DNA of 64,000 nucleotides from assembly GCA_964020155.1 (NCBI GenBank), contig OZ026566.1, positions 3,769,014 through 3,833,013 of the forward strand. Reading direction: 5' to 3'. This DNA is from Chondrilla cf. caribensis. Lineage: Eukaryota > Porifera > Demospongiae > Chondrillida > Chondrillidae. Numbering within the stretch: position 1 is the stretch's first letter; each line of letters starts with the position of its first letter. Under the pieces are notes generated by a model. It did not search any database, was not told where the DNA came from, and saw only the letters and a list, made by a program, of their open reading frames with translations. Made by a program: the position numbers and the translations under genes. Of this stretch, positions 49,301 to 59,110 are shown in pieces.

Positions 49301-50327
49301 CTCTAGATGAGTTTGTGGAGGTGAGGTCTGTACGTAGACATGAAGTTGTAATAGGGATTCTACAAAATACTATTACTACTATTATAAGAATACTGAAAAT
49401 ACTACAAAATTATTATCGGTGGGAGTTGTGGGCATGTGACGTATGATGAACAGATATGTACGTGTATGTTGGATGGCTGTACGTGCCTTGCTAACTGTGT
49501 TTATGTTCACTGAAACATGTGCACACGCGCACACAACCACACACACACATATCACCATCTAGTGCACACTCACATGTAATAAATGTGAGTAGCGAAGAAT
49601 ATCACTACATCTCACTATTTGTCAGAACGGTTTGTAAACAGCCTACTCCCTGTGATAACGTTCCTTCAATCACTACTGCTTGATCCATGTTTTCAGGCAG
49701 AGACTCTGATGCCCAACCAGTGGAAGAACAACGAGCTCATGATAGCAAAGTGCCACTTGAGGTTGGGACAGAGGGAGGAGGCCATGGAGTGGCTGAACAA
49801 GGCCAACAACCTGCCAACAGTTACGACCGATGTTAGTTCACCTGGGTGCTGTGTGCATGAACCCGTATCTGTATTCCAGATTTGCAATGTCAGTAGTCCG
49901 GTACCCAGCCAACATATTCAATGCTTGTGCATTTTTAAATAATAATATACGTTTACCTTCACACTTACGTACATGTGCCACAAACAGCACCAAACACCTG
50001 TTTTCTCCTGTACATGGTGTATCTGATAGATATCTGTATCGTGCTTTGCATGAAAAATGTAGCATAAGACTACCTTATCAGGTGGTTGTGGGAATACTTT
50101 CCATATGTTTTGTTCATGTCAGCACCTGAGGGGCAATGGCCTCTGCTCCAGAGTAGCTTCCTGCACTGGGTGACACACCATATCTCCTTTCACTCACCAG
50201 CCTCGGTGCACCGGAGGTCGAACAGTGCCTCTTCCCCATGAGTTTATTGTAACCCCGTCTCTATACACTACAGGACAAAGATGCCCAAGCTGAGATTGAC
50301 AAGCTAATGTTGTCAGAAGGATTTTAA
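46393..50327 (+). CDS. Regulator of microtubule dynamics protein (RMDN family, TPR-like)
   Basis: Eight exons: 46393-46739, 47174-47303, 47674-47785, 48014-48150, 48641-48718, 49222-49320, 49697-49831 and 50274-50327. They sum to 1,092 nt (363 residues). The ATG at 46393 opens a single N-terminal membrane segment ([20 protein letters not shown]). A coiled coil follows, then an acidic stretch [11 protein letters not shown] that resembles an FFAT motif. The C-terminal TPR-like domain has [44 protein letters not shown] and [20 protein letters not shown]. The layout of TM, FFAT-like motif and TPR is that of RMDN2/RMDN3 (PTPIP51), which tether ER and mitochondria; RMDN1 lacks the TM. Which of the two it is cannot be decided here. 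Intron 2 contains a minisatellite. Confidence 0.9.
47431..47600. repeat. Minisatellite in RMDN intron 2
   Basis: Tandem 32-bp units, each carrying TATACAGCACATATAATAGT and GTCTGCAATG, preceded by a related TACAGTACATACGTATTATA form. Confidence 0.9.
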
Positions 50328-50707
50328 TGGCTGATTATTGTGTATTTTGTGTACAATAGTAGTTATATGAAATGATGTTTTATTGTTAGTTTGCTTTCAT
50401 TGTTAATATCACTTGTATGTCAATACTGAAGTTGTCCAACACTTGCAAGGGTTATGTATTTATAGCTATACCTCTATATGCACACGTGTGGATGCACTGG
50501 TGTATGTATGCAGGAGTACTAGTGTTTTATACAAGTTGCCAATTATTGTGTGTTAGCAAATATTTCATCAACCCAGTTGAATCTGCATAATTATAAACAT
50601 ATATACTGTAATGACAAAATTAAATATACTATTTACAAAGTTTCATTTGAACACTACGTGGTATAATATGTACATATGAACTTGTGAAGAGGAATCGAGG
50701 GTTCATG
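50328..50707. other. Convergent 3' region between RMDN and DNAJC24
   Basis: AT-rich 3' UTRs of both genes; no further feature recognised. Confidence 0.6.
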
Positions 50708-50993
50708 CTAGGTTTGCACAGTGACCTCGATACACAGCGTACAACAGGAGCAACACACAATGATGTAGTCTGCGTGAAGGTCAGTCTCAGACACAACATA
50801 TGCACCTCCACATCGACACTGGTAGGAGTAGCATTCACCAGCTGCACGTGGAGGAGGAGAGTGTAATGGGTGAAGTCGATGGTGAAGAGATATGCTGTAT
50901 TGTCATGTGGAAGTAACAATCTGTTCACACAGATATATGTACAACACACACACACACACACACACTTGGAATATACTCCATTTCTGAGAGATC

Positions 50994-51052
<59 letters not shown>

Positions 51053-51058
51053 CACGCA

Positions 51059-51101
<43 letters not shown>

Positions 51102-51823
51102 TGACTATATTCCATTTCTGAGAGACCCAGTGTGTCACTGACTGGCCAATCTTGTCTAAGGTCTTCCTCTAATGAAGACGAAGACAAAAGTAAAACTGAA
51201 GATATAACAGCAAAAAGACAGAGTGAGTGTGAATTCACATGCAAACATGCAAAAATACACACTGAGCCTATAATGACTGTGACCGTACATACCAGCAAGT
51301 TTAGCATCAATCACATCCCGCTCTGTCTCGTCCTCTATCATTCGGTATGCCTTTTCCACATTCTGAAAACTTCTTGTTTTTTCTCTCATCTCATCTTCAC
51401 CAAGGCCTTGGTTCTTGTCAGGATGAAGCTAAGAAGTGGCACGCCTGACCAGTGAATCACACACACACAATCTGATATGTTGTGTGTAATTTGGGCATGT
51501 ACACTATAGGTGCAAAACTCTGGCTATATACATACACACACTACCAAATAGGATCACAAAAATAATACACACTGTGTTACATATTATTACAATTCATCAG
51601 ATTTCTAATGTAGACATACATTTACAGCTGTGGGTACATTTATTGATTCTGGTGAATGTAATATTTCCAAAGTAGTCCAAAACGGCATGTATTTACTTCG
51701 ATTTACCTCTCTAGCCAACTGCTGGTACTTCTTCCTCAAGTCCCTCTGTTTACAGTCTCTGCTTACTCCCAGAACGGCGTACGGGTCTTCGAAATCATGA
51801 CCGTCGGAATCCTCTGCCTTCAT
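50708..51823 (-). CDS. DNAJC24: DnaJ homolog subfamily C member 24 / diphthamide biosynthesis protein 4
   Basis: Four exons on the minus strand: 51823-51707, 51428-51293, 51168-51100 and 50841-50708. They sum to 456 nt (151 residues; human 149). The N-terminal J domain begins DPYAVLGVSRDCKQRDLRKK and has the HPD motif (LHPDKNQ) at the start of exon 2. The C-terminal CSL zinc finger is CRCGGAY...CCSCCTLCIEV, with the four Cys pairs expected. The protein carries iron/electrons for the first step of diphthamide synthesis on eEF2. The start is the ATG at 51823, directly before the J domain. The third exon's donor is the first GT of a GT repeat on the sense strand, and a diverged copy of this exon end lies 120 bp downstream. 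Confidence 0.93.
50944..51100. repeat. Duplicated (CA)n tracts with duplicated exon end
   Basis: CA runs at 50,944-50,965, 50,997-51,050 and 51,062-51,100. Between the first two, 50,966-50,997 (GGAATATACTCCATTTCTGA) is a diverged copy of the exon 3 end at 51,101-51,130 (CTATATTCCATTTCTGAGAG). A tract plus exon end was therefore tandemly duplicated. Confidence 0.85.
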
Positions 51824-52016
51824 TACAGCAGAACGGAAACACACGCAATAAAACGCATAGTTTGACCATACTGAGACCCTCGATGACCAAAAGACAATTC
51901 AAAGTACGCAGATAACAGAATAAAATTAATACACCCTAGATACTATAAACATATACACCTCGTAGCGTAGTATAGAAGTATGTATGTTTATATAAAAACC
52001 CTAGCAAAATTGAGTT
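51824..52016. promoter_or_regulatory. Short spacer upstream of DNAJC24 and downstream of the first HNH gene
   Basis: A 193-bp spacer that must contain the DNAJC24 promoter and the 3' UTR of the HNH gene, both on the minus strand. Confidence 0.55.
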
Positions 52017-52940
52017 TTACAAACTCCTTTTGAGCTTATTTCTGAATTTCTTGCACTCTCCATCTGTCTCCTCACAGTAATGCTTTGAGCCAGAAGTACC
52101 GTTCTCACATCTCCCATAGTCTCTCTGAACATCTTCATAGAATCCATGACACCTCACATACTCGTGCACCCCGTCTTGCCCTCCGTACTTCCTCACAAAC
52201 TCGTGGTGTGTCAGGTTTGACTTGCGCCTGTTGCACAACCTACAGGCAACCACCCCATTTACCACGGTCGTGTGTCCCTCCTTCGACCATGGGATGAGAT
52301 GGTCTGCCTCCCACGGCTGCTCCAACTTGAATTTCTTGTTGCAGTAGAAGCATTTTCCCTTGCAGTGACAGTGGATGAGGAGCCTCTGGTTCTTGCTGAA
52401 GATGCGCCGTCCTTCCCCATCCACCTCCTCCAACTCAGCCTGATCCCCATCAGTGTTGTCTCTCATGAACTGACAAAGTTGGTGGTGCTCTTCAGAACAG
52501 AACAGATTCCCTTTACTGGTCACCAGGTTCTCACAGCGTACAAGTTCAGGGGTGAAACCATGGCAACGTAGATCAGTGGGTATGTTATCCCGTCCGCCAT
52601 ATTCTGCTACAAATTCTTCATGGGTCAGTTCACCCTTCTTCCTACCACAGTCTTCACAGGCTGCCACTCCGTTGATGACAACGGTACACTCCACACGGGC
52701 ACCGGGGTCAAGGTGCACTGCAGACCATGTGTCCAAATCGAGCTCTTTTAGACAGAAGAAGCATTTCCCTCTACAATTTTCAAACAAAAGAAGACGCTCG
52801 GTCCTATTGAACCTTCTTCTCCCTTGTTGATCATAATGCTCATTTGGAGGTTCGAGGTCAATATCAGTCGGTTCTAATTCTTCTTCCTCTGTGTCTGCAG
52901 AAACAGGGAAACACTTCTCTCTATCATGTTGACCCGTGGT
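52017..52940 (-). CDS. Double HNH-domain protein (HNH gene 1, 5' exon unresolved)
   Basis: The 3' exon encodes about 307 residues with two tandem copies of one module. The C-terminal copy is a full HNH fold: CFYC, WEADHLIPWSKEG, VVNGVVACRLCNRRKSNL. It keeps the metal-binding pair (DH), the Asn and two zinc CxxC pairs. The N-terminal copy (CFFC, WSAVHLDPGA, CEDCGRKKGEL) has lost the Asp of the DH pair and the final Asn, so it is probably non-catalytic. Each module is followed by THxEFVxxYGG and RCHGF...RCEN...FCSEEH, a Cys/His motif also present in HNH gene 2. No ATG precedes the first module in frame, so a 5' exon is missing. One candidate, 53303-53246, would encode a hydrophobic leader (MLGLLFLFVYSLKFVLG), but I find no convincing junction. 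Confidence 0.8.
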   Translation of the reverse strand, partial: TTGQHDREKCFPVSADTEEEELEPTDIDLEPPNEHYDQQGRRRFNRTERLLLFENCRGKCFFCLKELDLDTWSAVHLDPGARVECTVVINGVAACEDCGRKKGELTHEEFVAEYGGRDNIPTDLRCHGFTPELVRCENLVTSKGNLFCSEEHHQLCQFMRDNTDGDQAELEEVDGEGRRIFSKNQRLLIHCHCKGKCFYCNKKFKLEQPWEADHLIPWSKEGHTTVVNGVVACRLCNRRKSNLTHHEFVRKYGGQDGVHEYVRCHGFYEDVQRDYGRCENGTSGSKHYCEETDGECKKFRNKLKRSL

Positions 52941-53643
52941 CTGGTGCACACAGTAAACATGAAATGAAAACACAGGTATTACACGGCACAACAAATAGAT
53001 AGATAGGTAGATTGATTATGAATTCAAGGAGGGAATTCTCGTATGCATCAGCCAGATCAAGGGAGGTTGGAAACTTTGTCAACTCGAGGAGCACAAACAC
53101 GCAAGTAATAAGGTATGCAAACCCTGAATACAATCGAGCGACGAAGTGAAGATAAGCAGTCAAGTGTATGACACAAAAAGAAAGCCTCTTATTCCTTCAA
53201 TGACATTGTCCTCGGGTAAACACTAGCTCTGCACAATGAGCGTACCTGACTTCCCCAAAACAAACTTCAAGGAGTAAACGAAAAGAAAAAGTAGCCCCAA
53301 CATGAGTAAATAAAAGAGAGTTACCGATACAGCCTTCACTTCGTGGTCACGTAAGTGGGCGTTTCTGAGGCGCTTATTGTATCACGATGGGGTCAATAAT
53401 AACAAGCCGCCATACTGGATAAGTACAATTATACTCACGTCCAACCATTGATGCCATATACTATGCCGAAACCCTTATCATTTAGCGACACTCGAACACG
53501 ATTAATGCTTTGAATGTATAAAAGGCATTTGGAAAATAAAACTGACTAGCTACTACAAATATTAAACTGGTTGCTTAAAGTAAGGCTAACGTAGTGTGAG
53601 TTGTGAGTAGCTTCTTCTTCATTGTAGTTAAAAACTTCTACCA
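52941..53643. other. Spacer upstream of HNH gene 1
   Basis: Should hold the missing 5' exon(s) and promoter of HNH gene 1. A frame from 53,122 downward (GFAYLITCVFVLLELTK) follows an acceptor-like TTGTATTCAG and could be part of an intervening exon; I cannot find a good donor. It also includes the 3' UTR of HNH gene 2. Confidence 0.4.
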
Positions 53644-54329
53644 TCAGATTTTCCTTTTGAAAGCATCACCATGCATGGCTCCCTTGCTCTGGTTACAAGG
53701 AGGACAGGAAGCAACTCCGTTTGAGAGCACTGTTTGTCCTCCTTTAGCAACAGGGACATAGTGGTCAGCCTGCCAGTTGTTCTTCATGAGAGGGACGTGG
53801 CAGTAGTGACACTGTCCATTGGATTTGTACCACACTGCCTCTCTCAGATGACCTCGAAAGCGGTCACTAGGACCACGATCAACATCTTCCGAATCATCAT
53901 CCAAAAGTTTAGTGTCCATGTCGTGGACAGACTCAGCATGTTCAGGACAACAAAACTTGCTGTCAATATTTGGTGGCTCTTTACATCGTAGCCTCTTGTC
54001 AAATCCAAGACACCGTGGTTTATTGGACATGTCTGCCTTATTACAATCACCACAGAGTACCATATGGGTCATCACAACATCATGTTTCTTGCCATCATCG
54101 TAGTCAAGAGACTGCCAGTACTGAGCTTCTGAGAGATCAGGCAGGTCCTTTAAGCAGTTAAAGCACTTTTTGTCACACTGGTGGTAAACAATGAACTTCA
54201 TTGTATCGTCCAACAACCTGGTAGAATCTATGCATAGAATCAATGTAAGCATAGATACTATGATAATAAGAAGTATTCTTACTAGCTATTATAATATTTT
54301 GCACACATAAAAATCAATTCACCTGCCAT
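53644..54329 (-). CDS. HNH-domain protein with degenerate first module (HNH gene 2)
   Basis: Two exons on the minus strand: 54329-54323 (only ATGGCAG) and 54227-53644. Together they give 591 nt (196 residues). The C-terminal HNH is intact: CHYC, WQADHYVPVAKGG, LSNGVASCPPCNQSKG. The N-terminal module keeps two zinc pairs (CFNC, CGDCN) but has no ADH segment. The linker contains RCLGF...LRC...FCCPEH, the accessory motif of HNH gene 1, and DVDRGPSDRFRGHLREAVW, which aligns with HNH genes 3 and 4. HNH proteins are usually metal-dependent DNA nicking or cutting enzymes; the role here is unknown. It lies head to head, 197 bp from SDR pseudogene A. Confidence 0.85.
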
Positions 54330-54526
54330 AATTCTCTAGGTATGATAAAACTAAAATTGTCTTCTGTATATTTAATATCCACGCTTGCTCAAAATTTAGT
54401 AATTCCTGGAATTTTGAGTCGTCTACCACTGAAATAAGGCACTTCTGGTTAGTTTTTTGCGCTAACGAAGCCCGCACAATTCTGTATCACGTGTACAGCA
54501 CGTGTCTTTAGCTCCGGCAGGTACAA

Positions 54527-55544
54527 ATGGAGTTTAAGCAGTTTTAACTCATTTCAGTAGTATATACCTTCTTGATGATGATTTTCTCTCTTCCCATGAT
54601 CATCTTAGCTGTTGTAGTTGCCATTTTACTCTCTGATCTGAACACCATTGGTACAATATCAGTGACTAAGCAGTTCTTCCTCAAATGGTCAAGCAGAATA
54701 AAGGGCTTATTGTCATTGTCAGTAGTGTAGCGGAAACGTTTGGTTGGTTTGCGTTTTTTTGTGGTAAGTGCATAGATGCTTGTGTCTATGATTTTTTCTT
54801 CTGGTCAGGTTTATTTTGTGCTGTGGTGTATTCAGGCAGTAAACACATTGTAGTAACTTGTATGTACAGGTTAGTGTACCAACTACAGAACACAAACTAC
54901 AGTGTATGTACACGGCTGGTGACACCATCATCTTCCTAAAAGTAGATTCTGATGCTCTTCGTATGGAGTTGTCTGACACTGGTGTTGACGTGCTCAGTGT
55001 GTGTCCGGGACCAGTTGATTCTAATATTGGAGATAACACCTTGCTAACTGAACTCAGTACAATGAGTGCAGGTGTGATTCACATGTATGTATATAACTAT
55101 TTGTCACATGCAGTGCATTGAAATTGTGCACATTATCATACTATTTGTAATACAGTAGTTGCTGTTCACGTACCAGCCTGTTATATGCATTACTAATAAT
55201 ATTATGTGAGTGGTGATATGTAAAGTACTCCAAGCTGGTAAAACTGAATGTACCCTACTAGCTAGCAGTACAAAAGATGACACAGTGTGTGTCAGACCTC
55301 CCTTCTGATGTGCATGCAGCCTTAGTCATCACAGATTCCTTTCACAGCCTGGTGATGGCATCCCAGATGAAAATGACGGAACCATGACCACACAGCGCTG
55401 TGCTTACCTTATGACTGTTGCCATGGCAAATAAACTCCACGAGATGTGGATCTCCACCCACCCGATGCTGCTGTTCACCTATCTCTCACAGTACATGCCG
55501 GCCACTGCCAAATGGTTTGTGACTACTGAAGTTGTCTGTAATCC
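54527..55544 (+). pseudogene. DHRS7-like SDR pseudogene (SDR A)
   Basis: Aligns with SDR B and C but is broken. Codon 7 is a stop (ATGGAGTTTAAGCAGTTTTAA at 54,527-54,547). A deletion fuses the hydrophobic exon 1 (CTCTCTGA) directly to the exon 3 segment CTGAACACCATTGG, removing the Rossmann TGxxxGIG motif and the NNAG region. The catalytic YSASK equivalent reads as YSGSKH. The later exon with [12 protein letters not shown] and the terminal exon (55,350-55,520) with TTQRCAYLMTVAMANKL are still recognisable. A SINE is inserted directly downstream. Confidence 0.9.
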
Positions 55545-55551
55545 ATAACAT

Positions 55552-55836
55552 GGGGGGTGCTGGTGGCTGAGAAGACTGAGTGGAGGTCTAGAAGTCATCT
55601 CGCCCAGGATCGAATCCAGAAAACCAAGATTTTTTCCCTGCACCCCCCTGCCAACACAAGGGACAAAGAAATGAAGAAGCCACCAAACTTTGATTAACTT
55701 TGATTAATAGATAGATAGACTAATAATTAACTAGTAATAAGTGTGATTGTTGTACTCTGTGATCCGTGGGCCCCTTGAAAAGTAGCCTCAGGCTAAAGGG
55801 GTCCCCACGTAAAATAAGATACCAATACCAATACCA
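55552..55836 (+). mobile_element. tRNA-derived SINE with 7-bp target-site duplication
   Basis: The 285-bp insert is flanked by ATAACAT at 55,545-55,551 and 55,837-55,843. The 5' end looks like a tRNA gene, with a box A-like TGGCTGAGAAGACTGAGTGG and a box B-like GGATCGAATCC (consensus GGTTCGANTCC). The 3' end is a simple-repeat tail (ATACCA)n. The homologous sequence after SDR B lacks the insert. Confidence 0.85.
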
Positions 55837-55843
55837 ATAACAT

Positions 55844-56611
55844 TGGGAGGATGACAGACTGTGAATAAGAAGGAGATTACCAGTTTGAGTGGGGCTACTG
55901 TCCATCTGTATATCTGAATGAGGACCAGCTTACACAAACTTCAAAGGGTCTCGTCTTAATTTTCATGCTAACAGAATTTTATCTTACCTGGATGCATTTA
56001 CCATGTAGTTGGCATGGGGAGCTAACAGATCGTGCGTTGTCAGATGTCTGCACCTGTTACATGCACTCCACTGTATGTTTTTCATAGACGACATGACAGT
56101 CCGTATTATACTCCTTCCTTCACAGAAATTCAACTTATGACAGCCTGTGCTTATTAGTACTATATGTATGTTTTTCATAGACGACATTACAGTCCGTATT
56201 ATACTCCTTCCTTCGCAGAAATTCAACTTATGACAGCCTGTGCTTATTAGTACTATGCACACCTCTCAAGATGACAGACAAACAAAATAATTTCACATTT
56301 GTATAATACCTAGATTAATATTTTTGTGTGTTGGTGTATTATTTGTGTAGTGTTTTTCATCTCAGTTGTACAGTACGTTATCTTCCTTATGACACTACCC
56401 ATAATATAGCCACACTCAGCTGGCCTCGAAGATGAAATGCAGTAACAGAGTCAATCTTTAATTTTCGGGATTAATGCAATATGAAGTCCAAACAATAATT
56501 ATATTACCAAAAAGTACTACAGAATAACAGTAACGTTTAAAGCATCATATCTACCAAGCTATAGCTATGTAGTGTATCATACTAGACTTAAGTGGGCATG
56601 TCTGAGGCAAG
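55844..56611. other. Duplicated intergenic sequence between SDR A and HNH gene 3
   Basis: Homologous to 59,710-60,379 between SDR B and HNH gene 4, so it belongs to the duplicated cassette. Contains a local 93-bp tandem duplication (listed). No gene recognised. Confidence 0.7.
56072..56257. repeat. 93-bp tandem duplication
   Basis: TGTATGTTTTTCATAGACGA begins at 56,072 and again at 56,165. The two copies differ at only a few positions. The paralogous spacer near 59,943 has a single, diverged copy. Confidence 0.93.
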
Positions 56612-57033
56612 TTAATGCTTTCTTTTCTCAGCCTCGAGCTCTCTCTCAAATTCCGCTACACTTTTGGTACCTTTTTCACGATTGCAGTGACGACATGCTG
56701 CAACACAGTTTTCCAAGTTAGTAGGCCCACCTTCAGCAAAAGGCACTTTGTGGTCAGCCTCCCAGTCATGTTTGGATAACGTTTTCCCACAATAGTAGCA
56801 TTTTCCTCCGGATCGCTCCCACACTTCCTCCCTCAACTTTCCTCTGACAAGACCTTCCCCACGATCAACACTTTCAGTGCCAAAATCTTTCTCTTGCTCT
56901 TCATGACCTTCTGTACCTGCATGGATGAATCACTTCAGTATTTTACAACTTAAAGATTGATAATATGTAGTCACTCTAATTACTTCCAATTTGCAACAAG
57001 AATCCACTACCTACCTTTGGTTTCCTTGTCCAT
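56612..57033 (-). CDS. Small HNH endonuclease-like protein (HNH gene 3)
   Basis: Two exons on the minus strand: 57033-57015 and 56916-56612. Together they give 324 nt (107 residues). An acidic N-terminal region (EGHEEQEKDFGTESVDRGE) leads into LREEVWERSGGKCYYCGKTL and the HNH core HDWEADHKVPFAEGGPTNLE then NCVAACRHCNREKG. Both zinc CxxC pairs, the DH metal ligand and the Asn are kept. The C-terminus is a basic helix (FERELEAEKRKH). The form resembles small McrA-like HNH nucleases of bacteria and phages. There is no signal peptide or transit peptide. It is head to head with SDR B. Confidence 0.9.
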
Positions 57034-57658
57034 AGGAATAATTCTGTTTGCTTCAAAATCAGTTCACAATACTTGAGCTGTGTGGTGGAGATATGAGACA
57101 AGTAGAAACAATAACTTATATTTCTCCAAAACTGCATGACTTGGCAAATTCCAGGAAGGTACTTTCCCAGAAGAAGTACCTGGTAGCGGTCAGATGTTCC
57201 TGCCAAAAGTAACCCCCCAGTTGAAAATGTGCTTATGTGGTGCTTTATATGCATGTACACCCTGTATATGTATAACATATTCAAATAGGTGTGCATTCTG
57301 TTTGCCCTTTCTCTCTTTGAATGATTGGAACTTAAAATGCCTTCTTTGCATATAATATATGCAAAGAAGGCATTTACGTGGAATCATGATTCAGTAATTT
57401 CCGGGAAGCCATTTTTCATTGAACCATAGAGTGTCTATGATTGAACCAATCCCTTTTGGTTTGCATATTCGCGCTAAAAAGATGTCGACATCACATGCAG
57501 AACACGTGCCTCGAATCTCGACTCCAATGCTGCTACATCAGCCAGACTCGTCTGACCGTAGACTCACAGCATCCTCCTTCGAACTCAGTGGATATTCAAG
57601 GACTGCCGAACCATCCTGACCATTTTATCTCGCAAATCTGATAGACCTTACATTACTA
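57034..57658. promoter_or_regulatory. Divergent intergenic region between HNH gene 3 and SDR B
   Basis: 625 bp holding both promoters; homologous to 60,802-61,360 between HNH gene 4 and SDR C. Contains a perfect hairpin at 57,335-57,375 that the paralogous spacer lacks. Confidence 0.7.
57335..57375. repeat. Perfect 19-bp inverted repeat with 3-bp loop
   Basis: AAATGCCTTCTTTGCATAT at 57,335-57,353 and its exact reverse complement at 57,357-57,375, separated by AAT. The paralogous position near 61,104 has only AAAATGCCGTATGCATAATA. Confidence 0.95.
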
Positions 57659-58247
57659 ATGGATTTTAAACACTTTCTTCTCGTTTCAGTTGGATGTGCC
57701 TTCGTGGCGATGATTTTCCCTACCCCCATGATCATCTTAGCTGTTGTAGTTGCCATTTTCCTCTCTGACGCCGACCTGACTCTACTCGGATGTAGTAGGT
57801 TTGGAAGTCAGCCTGAATCCCTTAGAGGTCAAGTGATTTGGATAACCGGAGCCTCCAGCGGTATCGGAGAGGGCCTGGCGTACGAGCTGGCCAAAGTAGG
57901 ATGTAAACTGGTCCTTTCTGCTCGGAGAGTGGATGAGCTGGAACGAGTGAAATCGAGATGTATTGGTGAGTCTGGATGGTAACAGGAGTCAGTGATGGTG
58001 ATATATGTGAGGGATGGTGGTGAGGTGAGTTGATGCCTACTTACATTTTGATTAGTGTATAAATTTTATACTCTGTCAAAATAGTCAGATTATTTGCAGT
58101 GTTCAAGGATTGAAATGTTGAATCCTTCCAGATCTCTCTCCTCCTGGTTTCAAGGACACTCACAGTGTTGTTAAACTGGATTTGATGGATTATGAGAGTC
58201 ACTCCGAGTGTGTGAAGGAAGTAATGCAGAACTATGATCGAGTGAGT

Positions 58248-58248
<1 letters not shown>

Positions 58249-58306
<58 letters not shown>
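58249..58306. repeat. (GT)n microsatellite next to an SDR B donor
   Basis: About 28 GT units start 8 bp downstream of the donor GTGAGT at 58,242. SDR C has an equivalent at 62,555-62,700. Confidence 0.95.
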
Positions 58307-58309
<3 letters not shown>

Positions 58310-59110
58310 AGTGAGTGGGTTTGGGTGGGTGTGGATGTTTGGTATGTGGGTGTTAAGCATTTCACTGAACTGTAGATTGATGCAACATGTTGTGTGTTCT
58401 GGTATATTTAGATTGATTGTCTGGTAAACAATGCTGGTCGGCTCTAGATAGGGGAAGCTGTCAACACTTCTCTTGAAGTGGACAAGGCACTTTTGGATCT
58501 GAACACCATTGGTACAATATCAGTGACTAAAGCGGTTCTTCCTCAAGTGGTCAAGCAAAAGAAAGGGCTTATTGTCATTGTCAGCAGCATAGCCGGAAAG
58601 TTGGGTTGGTTTACATGTTTTTGTGATAAGTGCATAAATGCGTGTGTATGTTACAGGATTTGCTCTTCTGGTCAGGTTTACCATGTGGTGCAGTGTATTC
58701 AGCCAGTAAACACGCTGTACAGGTTAGTGTACCAACTGCAGAGCACAATTCACAGTGCATGTACGCAGCTGGTGACACCATCTCCTTCCTCAATGTAGGG
58801 GTACTTCGATGCTCTTCGTATGGAGTTGTCTGACACTGGTGTTGACGTGATCAGTGTGTGTCCGGGACCAGTTGATTCTAATATTGGAGATAACACCTTG
58901 GTAACCGAACTCAGTACAGTGAGTGCGGGTGTGATTCACATGTATGTATGTAACTATTTGTCACATACAGTGCATTGAAATTGTGCACACTATCATACTA
59001 TTCGTAATACAGCATTTGCTGTTCACATACCAGTCTTTTATGTGCATTACTAATAATATGCGAGAGATTGTAAAGTACTCCAAGCAGGTATAACTAAAAG
59101 TGTACCCTAC

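Noticed and set aside
55552..55640. A functional tRNA gene
   Set aside because: The box A/B pattern is present, but the acceptor stem does not pair, the insert runs on into a SINE body and tail, and target duplications flank the whole.
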